DNA from: Quercus robur
Lineage: Eukaryota; Streptophyta; Magnoliopsida; Fagales; Fagaceae
Length of the DNA stretch: 64,000 bases
NCBI RefSeq assembly: GCF_932294415.1
Contig: NC_065542.1
Span: forward strand, 51,945,406 to 52,009,405
Direction of reading: 5' to 3'
This document shows positions 56,098 through 64,000 of this stretch, in pieces. Position numbers and translations under genes: made by a program. How positions within the stretch are numbered: the stretch's first letter is position 1; each line of letters opens with the position of its first letter. Under the pieces are notes generated by a model. It had not been told where the DNA came from, ran no database searches, and saw only the letters and a program-made list of their open reading frames with translations.

Positions 56098-56768
56098 TGT
56101 GGGGCCTGAAATTTGGAATCCTGGCCCACTTCACATTAATGGCCCAAAGCCCAAGCCGAGGAGGTATGAGGAGAACACCTTGATAGCCCAATAATATAGC
56201 CGAGGACAACCTCACGCTCAACGCCTTACAAAACGCCTGAAGAAAAGGACAAACTCAGTACAAGAGCAGTACAAGCTAGAAAGCTGCCAATACCATAACG
56301 TGGAGCCCAGCACCTGACAAACCCATACCCCATACCATGCTATCCAGCTTTTCCCAACCACTCTGACGTGAAGATTGATAAGACGAGTAACTGCCCTAAA
56401 CAAGGAGAAACTGACACGTAAATGAAGAAGGGAAATCGAATACTAGTATAAAAAGGAAAAAAGGAGGAGAAAGATAGGAGGGGGGGAAGGCCCCCGGAGA
56501 AAGAAGGAAGAAAAAGGAGGAATGGTGAGAATGTAATGCTCCTCGGACTAATTCCGAGGAGTCAAACTTTTCAAACTACATTAATGCAAGACTCTGCTAT
56601 ACAGTCCAAACTCATCTTTATATGATCGCTCATGAAACCGGGACCATACTGAAACCCAGCGCCCAAAAGCAGGCCTTTCCAAACCCACTCTCTACAAATC
56701 ATATTGTTCGGGCCCTTTACACACGAGCCCAACGTCATCCTTGGGTCGTTAAAAATCGTGTCCCTACA
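56098..56768 (+). repeat. E3 3' LTR (671 bp)
   Basis: Collinear with 52875-53545. Directly preceded by the polypurine tract GGATTTCGAGGGGCTAT. Confidence 0.95.
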
Positions 56769-56773
56769 TGAAC

Positions 56774-58367
56774 AATTAAACACTAATGATGTAAAAGTAG
56801 TATTTTAATTTTAGAATACCCATTAAAAAATAGTATACCCATTATACTATGTTTATTTACTAAAATTTTCTAATATATACTGTATATATAAGTCGTGTTG
56901 TAATTTCTTTTTAGTCAAAATTTTACCTATAATTCTTATGTAATAATTTTTAGTAATTAGATAAACTTCAAATACAACTTATGTCGAATTTTGTTAAGGT
57001 CACGAATGATTAAATTATAAAAAACTTAACCCATTTAGTAACCATTTAAGAATTTAAAAAATTAGAATTTAACTTGGAAGTAATACCAAATTATGTAGTT
57101 TATTATAGAGCTATTTTTAAATTTTATTATTTATAAACTCATTTTTACAAAAAATAATAATAAAAAATTGTTAAATAAAAAATTTTTAACTCTAAACACT
57201 TTTGAAAGGTAATTTTTTTATCTTCAATTAAAAAATTTTCTTCTTTTTTTCTTTTTTTATATTTATTTTCTTATATTCTTATGTTCTTTATAATTTTTCT
57301 GCAAATTTGCATTATGAGTTGGGCACTTTAACTTTTTTTTAATATCCTGATTTATATATATTTTTCTGATTTTTTTTAACAAACTCATTGCCTCATATAT
57401 ATATATATATATATATTAATATCTGAATTATTTTTAAGCATCTAATTGCTTCATAATTTTTATTTATTTATTTTTTAAAATTCATTAATAACCACAATAG
57501 AAAAGAGAATATTTGAACTTTGATTCTTCTCATAAAATAGAACAAGTATTACAAGTCCCTCTTTTTTAGAGAGTTACAATATGTAGCGTACTTTTGATAA
57601 TAGTTCTTTATCATCATACCAAATACACCAATTCTACATTTAATTGTTATTGATTAAAAGTTAGCCATATATCTATACTCTTTTGTAACAAATATTAGAT
57701 AATTTTTAATACAAAAAAAAAAAGATCATTTTATATTCTTTTTTTTTTTTTTTTGGTCTTGAGATCATTTTATATTCAATCAATAAAGCATGGGGATATG
57801 ATTTCAAGTTGCTTAAAACATTATAGGAGAACGTGATTAGTAGTTGCTGAGGGTATTTATGATCAAGTGACACGTGGCAGTACAGGAAGGTGATTCAACC
57901 TTATAATCAGGGTTCTTTAATGACCCAAAATGTTCTTGTAATGACCCAAAATGTTCTTGCAGCTAAGTGACATCCTAGTGGCTACTAGGCCCAAGGCCCT
58001 TTTATTAAAAGCCCCACCCCTTTATGAAAAGATCTTATCCCTTATTATAGAAAGATCCAAATTTTATAATAATTATTGGTTTTTTTTAAATGGTTATTCA
58101 AAAAATTTCACTTTTATTATAGAATTTCTAAAATATTAGACCAATTAAAACTTGAACTATTTGAAAAATAAAATTTTGTAAATATGTCGAATCATCAATG
58201 ATAATTAATTTTTTCGAATTACTTGAAATTTTAATCTTCATAAATTGGTATTCTACATGGTAAACTGTTAACATTAGCCACCCACTAATCTCTTATTTGG
58301 CTACACACTGAGCAATCTCTATCCCTCTCTAAATATTTTTTTTGAGAAGTTTTATCCTTGAACTATG

Positions 58368-58398
<31 letters not shown>

Positions 58399-60540
58399 TA
58401 ATGTTGGTTTAGTTAATTAATTCATCAAGTTATGAATTCAATTTATCAAATTAACCTTATTTTGGTTAATATTAAATAAATTTATTTAACTAATATTTCA
58501 TTATAAAAGGATCACTTAAATTAGGCCTCAAACTATATCAAACCAATCATGACTAGAATATCATGTATCAAATATATGTAACCATCATCTCACATGGAAG
58601 TAAATCCCTTGCTTGTGGAGAACCAAGGGTGTTTGTGTGTTTGACATCCTTTATTGGGAGGTCTAAGCCATGTGAGCTTTCACTCTTGGGCAGTGATGGT
58701 GGCTTAGTGCCAATTGATGAATAAGTGGTCACGTGAATGGAAAAACCTGGAAACAGACTCCTAATGGTGGAGTACATACAAGACATGAGAAAGTGAACCT
58801 TGCTGACATCGATGTGTAATTCTAAAGGCTACTGTTGCTTTAGTTAGTGACCTTATTAAAGGAAAATCTCTCTTTTAGAATAGGGATTTTTTGTACCTCG
58901 TTCTGGTGGAAAAAATGTAAATTTATAAAACTTGACGATCGCACATGTTACTCTTTAATGGGCATTGATTTTGGCATCATGGGTTAGATTAGGGTGATAC
59001 TCTAGTCATGGGCAAGGATCTTGACTTTTGTCTATTGTTTCATGTGAATGTAGCTTGTGTTTTAATTGCCTAACTTTTATGTTAGTAGTAGTACCATGAG
59101 CTTACTCAGGGTTCATTTGGATAAAGGGTGAGTAAAGAAGAGTAGAGTAGGTTGAAAATAGACTAATATTAGCCAAATCTACTCTATGTACTCTACTCTA
59201 CTTTCCCTCCTTCTCTTTCAATCCAAACAAATTATTAGTTGTTGGATCATAACTTTGATGTACCTATCATCGCCAGTGTATCGAGGATAATAGTGTAGTG
59301 TTCTTGTGTTCAAATTAGGTGGGTTGTTCATGCACAGTGGGCAAGTTCAAACCAAACCTTCTAGGCGGAAAATCAAGTTAGACAATCTCCTCCGCATACA
59401 AAATGAATACCAAAATTGTAAAACCATGTCAGTTCATCATTTTATAAAAGAAAAATATGCTATCCCATTTGAACTCAAAAAGATCAACTTAAACCCAATC
59501 GATTATTCTAGGATTAATTACAAATCATTTCACATTTTTTCACCACAAATATATGATGTGATAGAGTGTGGGTGGTGGATAAAATTTTTTGAGTTGATGT
59601 ATAAGTAATAGACAATTACTCATAGCCTACCACATTAGAGTTGTGACATAATTTGAGATCCAAAAATCACTTGTTGAACAATCCTTTTCTATCCTAATCT
59701 AAAATAATTGGCAGCCCTACCTAATTTTATTTTTCTAAACACACAATTTGATTGCTTACTAGGTCTAAATGAAAATGTCAATGACTTAACAACATGCACA
59801 AAGTTAATTACAAGGGCTGACCCCACAGTTCATCATTGAAGATCGTGTCCTCTAATGGCCCTTTGGATCACTGCTGGTATGGTAGCATATGCTAGCTGAT
59901 TAAGCTATTTAATAAAAAATAAAAAGAGAGACAGAGAGGGATTATATTAACAGCTGTTTGATACCAATAGTACTACAGATTTCCCCATTTTTTCACTCAA
60001 CCAAAACTTGATAAAGTGAATGATTGTGAATAGGGAAAAGAAAAAGTGATAATTTTATAAAATAGTTCCATTAACGGATGCCTTTGTGGTAATGATTAAT
60101 AAACCATTTTAGAAAAGTCTTAACATTATTTTTATGAGAAATATAAAAAGTCGTCAAAATAATTAATTGTTTTTTTTTCAATAAAAAGTTTTTAAAATTA
60201 TTCTTTAAATTAATGTCTTTAGAGCATCCGTTGGTGGACAGAAAAAGGTTCATAAATTATTTACAGATAATCACTTCATTTCATTGCAAAATCATTGGGT
60301 ATAAAATTGAGAGTCTTCTTAGTTGTATTGATATCTTAAATATCTTATGGCTCATTTCATGTCAATACTCATTCTCTTACGTTTCACAGCTGCTGTGATG
60401 GTCATGCTAGAACTTCTCATTAAGATAATGTTACATTTTTGCACACTACTCAGTCCAAAGTCAATGGCGTGGTGTTGTTATATAAGAAAATCCAATAGTA
60501 TTAGTTTACTCAATTTTACTATCACCATTTTTACACGAAG
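56774..60540. other. AT-rich intergenic DNA
   Basis: TA runs at 57396-57416 and 58366-58393, T tracts, and a GC-richer block at 58560-58860 without a recognisable gene. The frame near 59306-59608 lacks an ATG at its start and any domain. One fold-back element is listed separately. Confidence 0.55.
59108..59235. mobile_element. Short fold-back MITE
   Basis: GTTCATTTGGATAAAGGG with AGAGTAGAGTAGG on the left faces CTACTCTACTTTCCC with TTTCAATCCAAACAAAT on the right, a 128-bp imperfect hairpin. No clear TSD. Confidence 0.55.
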
Positions 60541-60552
60541 TTCTTGCTCTAC

Positions 60553-60560
60553 TATAAAGC
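60553..60560 (+). promoter_or_regulatory. TATA box of the quinone oxidoreductase gene
   Basis: TATAAAGC, 107-114 bp before the ATG at 60667. A CA-repeat leader (60618-60630) lies between them. Confidence 0.6.
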
Positions 60561-60666
60561 CACCCCAAAAATTTTGAACAGAACTTCTATTATCTAGTCC
60601 TCTTCTTGTCCTACCTCACACACACACACAAACTCATTAAGCTTTCCTTCTGTAAACTGAAAGAGC

Positions 60667-62461
60667 ATGGCAGGAAAGCTTATGCACGCAATTCATTACA
60701 CTAATTGTGGTGGAGGACCCAGTGATTTGAAGGTTACTTCCATATCCATTTCTTTAATTTTCATGTTCTATAAGCAATTCATTCGTTTTTCATATGAAGA
60801 AAGTAAATTATCTTTCATTAGTTCACTTAGATTTCTTTTCTTTTTTTCCCTTCTCTCTATCTTATTTATAAGTTTTGTTTATGAGGTTCTTTCAAAATCA
60901 AAGTTTGAAAACTTTTATGTTAATTTCTTGTGACGGCTAACAAAGAATTTTTAGTGATGCAAGGGTTAGTTTGTGCTTTTCTTTTCTTTTTTCAGAAAAA
61001 GAATGTAATTAGTGGAGGAAAGAGTGTTTAATTAAAGGGTTTATTTGGGATCCATTTATTTTGCTGAAACTGAAAACTTTTTGTTGAAAGTACCGTCTAT
61101 AAAGGTAAAAGTTAGCTGAAATAATAAAGTATGACCCATGAATAATACCAAAATGTGTAGTGGAGCCCATAAAAAGTAACAAAAATAAACTGAATAGTAA
61201 AATAAGCTGGTTTTTTAATTTAGAGTCAAACGCACACTAAATGATTAACTTTATCATTTCTTATGACGTAAACTTTTAAGATAATTAATAAGTTATTATG
61301 AAGTCGTAAAAAGAGGTCCTCAGTTCAAATTCAGGAATTCTATCTCCACCTTACATTTATTTTAAAAAATAACCACATATTGGGTCCCATTTAATAAGGA
61401 TAGTTTAAACTCACACGTATGAATGAAGAGTGTTAGATTAAATAATTAAATTCATTATTTCATCCTAACAGTATAAAATGATTAATTTTATGATAAAAAC
61501 GTTATTTCTCAGGTTTTCAGTTTTTTTTGTCACCCAGTTTGGAGGATTTGACTTTTTTTTTCCTTGCCACCATATGCATTCATTGAGTAGCTGGAAACGT
61601 GCATACCCATGTGGACACGATTAAATTTCTCTTTTTTGATCACAAGGGAGGTTTGGAAACTTTGCTAGTTTGTTGGTTACTTGTTTCATGGTTCATCTTA
61701 ATTTCAAGTAAAGACATGCAATGTTTCTACGTTATAGTTGAAGTTGAAGATCACTTTTGAAATTTGAGAAAGGATTAAGTGAACTAAAGAACTAGTCAAT
61801 GTTTCAAGATTAAGGTTAAGATTTTGAACTAAAAAACCAGTCAATGTTTCAAGGCTGAGTTGATGAAACATTGTATCTTTGAGCTTGTCACTTTCATTTT
61901 GCTCATCTTTTTTTCAAGAGCAATAAAGCTTTACATAATAAGCTATATATATTAGTGCATTTTAGTAAGATTTGGGTCCGATTTACTATTGGTTAATTGT
62001 TTAAAATACGGAAGAAAAGGGAGGGAATTTTTATTAATTTTTTGTTTTTGGGGTATGAGTCAATCAGAATAAACTTAAAAATGTACAAAAATCTAACTTT
62101 TATTGCAATTAATTTACTAATTATTTAATTGCTGGTGCAGTATGTTGAAGTCCCACTTCCCACTCCAAAAAAAGATGAGGTTTTGATTAAAGTGGAAGCA
62201 GCCAGTCTTAGTCCTATTGATTGGCTGATTCAGCAAGGCGGTTTGAAGCCTATGTTTCCTCGTGAATTACCTCAAATACCTGGTATTTTTTTTTACTTTT
62301 TTTATTCCTTTACCTAGATATTACCATATATCTCATAGCTGAAAGGATTAAGCTGTTAGATTGTTGTGAATTTCATCAACCATTATTATTTGAATTCAAA
62401 TTAAGTCATCTGATACCATAATAAATTACAATTTGTTTTAAAAGTTTAAACAAGTAGAAAA

Positions 62462-62501
<40 letters not shown>

Positions 62502-64000
62502 CCATTTAACCATTCTCATACTAATAGGTGATGTGTTTCCATACGTTCATTTACGTCTATAGGTTCAAATTTTCTCTCAAATCAAAATTTTAGTTTGTGT
62601 TGTTATGTTGAATTCTGACACTAACTTTGTTATAATAAATAATTACACAATTTTGCTCTCACTTCTTATCGACTCAAGTTTTTTAGGCGAAAGTGCAATT
62701 ATTATATATCAAAATGGGCCTTTTGTATTTCGACCCGCTCATTGAAGAGAAATCTTGAACTCACATAGAAGAAAATGCTAGAATAATATTTCATGATTAT
62801 AAGTTTTCTTCTTTCCAAAATGTTTAAGTTTTGGATCAATGGTAATTTATGTGACTTACTTATGACCATCAAATACTGATTAGGGGTATTACCCTAAAAA
62901 ATGAGTTATTTCTTGTATATTAAATTTATTCAACTGAATGTCCAAGTTTCATGATAGTTAATTGTGTGTTCTAAATTTTCTGGAAGCATTGCAAAATTAT
63001 TCAATTATATATATAAGTTGATTCAAATGCTTTTTTGTTTAAACAAAATGTATTTATTTTTAATTAATTTTTTTTATTATTGAAAATATTCTTTGTTGGA
63101 ACAGGTACTGATGTTGCAGGAGAGGTCGTAGACGTTGGATCAGGAGTCAAAAATGTCAAACCTGGTGACAAAGTCATAGCTATGCTTGGTTTTGCTGTTA
63201 AGTCCTCATACTTGTTTCACTAATTTTGTTAATGGGTATTGTTTATTTTACGCAGTGAGTTACTTTAATCATAAACTGAAAATGTGACTTTAAGATACGT
63301 TTTCAATTTTAAAAGTAAAAGTGTGTGTAACACATTATGTGCAAGAAGTTTTCTTGTTGATAAGAGATTTTATTTTTAATTTCTAAGATTGTTCTTATGG
63401 GCTAAAGGGAAAGGGTGTGGGAAAATTCATAATAATGACCTCTACTTCATGACATGTAGTTTCCAATTAAAAAGAGGAAACTATAGAATAAAACAATTTT
63501 AAAAAAATTCTCATGATGAAGAGGATTACCTTTAAAATGAATAGTTAATGTTACAACTTAGAAGTTCTACAAAAATTCTATATTCTACTTTTAGTATTAA
63601 ATATTATGCTCTACATACCAGAATTTAAAATGAATTAAAAAAATAGACATATGACATATTATAATTAGTAAAACAGAAAGTAAAACACTAAAAATAAAAC
63701 AGAAGATTTATTTTTTATAAATCATTTTCTATTATGAGTGAATTATCTAAGCTTTAGGGATTATAAGCAATGTTGGGAAATTGCATATGCATGCACATTA
63801 GCAAATCCAATTGTGCTGAATTTACATTTATCTTGATGATTATATGCTTGACCAGCACCATACACACGCCTTAGTTATTGATTCAAGTACATCCATCTTT
63901 GCATTTTATACATTGACAGAATGGAGGTGGACTAGCTGAGTTTGCTGTGGCTAAGGCGAACTTGACAGTAATTAGGCCATTAGAAGTTTCAGCAGCTGAA
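60667..64000 (+). CDS. ceQORH-like NADPH quinone oxidoreductase, chloroplast envelope (partial)
   Basis: Four exons are visible: 60667-60732, 62141-62282, 63105-63196 and 63920 to the window edge. All have GT-AG introns and compatible phases, giving 127 residues without a stop. The N-terminus MAGKLMHAIHYTNCGGGPSD, then EVPLPTPKKDEVLIKVEAAS, SPIDWLIQQG, TDVAGEVVDVGSGVKN, PGDKVIAML and GGGLAEFAVAKANLTV match the GroES-like domain of medium-chain reductase/dehydrogenase proteins, specifically the chloroplast envelope quinone oxidoreductase homologue of plants. That family reduces double bonds of unsaturated carbonyl compounds with NADPH. The Arabidopsis protein enters the plastid without a cleaved transit peptide, which fits this N-terminus. 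The nucleotide-binding half lies beyond 64000. Confidence 0.93.
61040..61245. mobile_element. MITE-like insertion in intron 1 of the quinone oxidoreductase gene
   Basis: TTATTTGGGATCCATTTATT and TTGCTGAAACTGAAAAC on the left face AAAATAAGCTGG and GTCAAACGCACACT on the right. The layout resembles the remnant at 24022-24190. No TSD can be fixed. Confidence 0.4.
62470..62504. repeat. (TA)n microsatellite in intron 2
   Basis: About 17 TA units following an A run, between exons 2 and 3 of the quinone oxidoreductase gene. Confidence 0.9.

Larger units (their letters stand above)
52875..56768 (+). mobile_element. E3: non-autonomous LTR retrotransposon
   Basis: LTRs 52875-53545 and 56098-56768 (671 bp each, about 3% different by eye). 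PBS TGGCGCCGTCTGTGGGAAG starts at 53548. PPT GGATTTCGAGGGGCTAT lies just before 56098. Flanks are TTAAC (52870-52874) and TGAAC (56769-56773), a 4-of-5 match. The internal 2.55 kb has a leader, a nine-copy 81-bp array, an antisense unit and a 42-bp triplicate, but no gag or pol. Same family as E4; LTR end, PBS and PPT are like E2, so it was probably mobilised in trans. Confidence 0.93.

Noticed and set aside
58568..58786. 72-codon minus-strand ORF in a GC-richer block
   Set aside because: No recognisable protein. The block could be a repeat fragment, but neither ends nor a second copy are seen here.
59306..59608. 100-codon frame as a gene
   Set aside because: Starts without ATG, AT-rich, no domain, no promoter or intron signals. 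An internal ATG leaves an unrecognisable remnant.

Overview
The window is nuclear DNA of a flowering plant, most likely a eudicot; I cannot name the species. The evidence is AT-rich intergenic DNA with TA microsatellites, GT-AG introns, two host genes of plant chloroplast families, and abundant plant-type LTR retrotransposons, hAT elements and MITEs. I found no rRNA, tRNA or CRISPR.

Host genes are few. A two-exon gene at 19653-23849 (+) encodes a DUF760 protein resembling the UV-B-induced chloroplast protein At3g17800. A single-exon gene at 48092-48541 (+) encodes a 149-residue hydrophobic/amphipathic protein I do not recognise. At the right edge (60667 to beyond 64000, +) are the first four exons of a chloroplast-envelope-type quinone oxidoreductase homologue (ceQORH-like).

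Most of the rest is mobile DNA. Four LTR retrotransposons can be delimited to the base. E1 (4758-15109, minus, TSD GCCGT) and E2 (25736-37005, plus, TSD AATAA) are decayed Ty3/Gypsy elements of the Tat type. They carry gag, protease, RT, two RNase H modules, integrase, and an antisense ORF (aORF, putative gypsy-type 'transposase' domain) between integrase and the 3' LTR. In both, a tandem array lies between the convergent 3' ends of pol and the aORF. E3 (52875-56768, plus, near-matching TSD TTAAC/TGAAC) and E4 (39713-43067, minus, TSD ATTTT) are two copies of one non-autonomous family without gag-pol. They share LTR ends, PBS and polypurine tract with E2. By-eye LTR divergence is about 3% (E3), 4% (E2), 7% (E4) and 8% (E1), giving a rough age order.

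Three hAT-like non-autonomous elements with exact 8-bp target duplications (4046-4725, 15542-16870, 38096-39361), one Tourist-like MITE (2303-2686, TSD TTA) and several fold-back elements fill the gaps.

The best candidate for something undescribed is in E3 and E4. Both copies keep an antisense mini-transcription unit with a TATA-like box, a short ORF with a recognisably conserved peptide, and an AATAAA signal, about 730 bp in all. It occupies the slot that the aORF holds in E1 and E2. Other points of interest are the shared intron position in the aORFs of E1 and E2, a related 80/81-bp repeat in three elements, and nonsense codons that look like deaminated methylcytosines.
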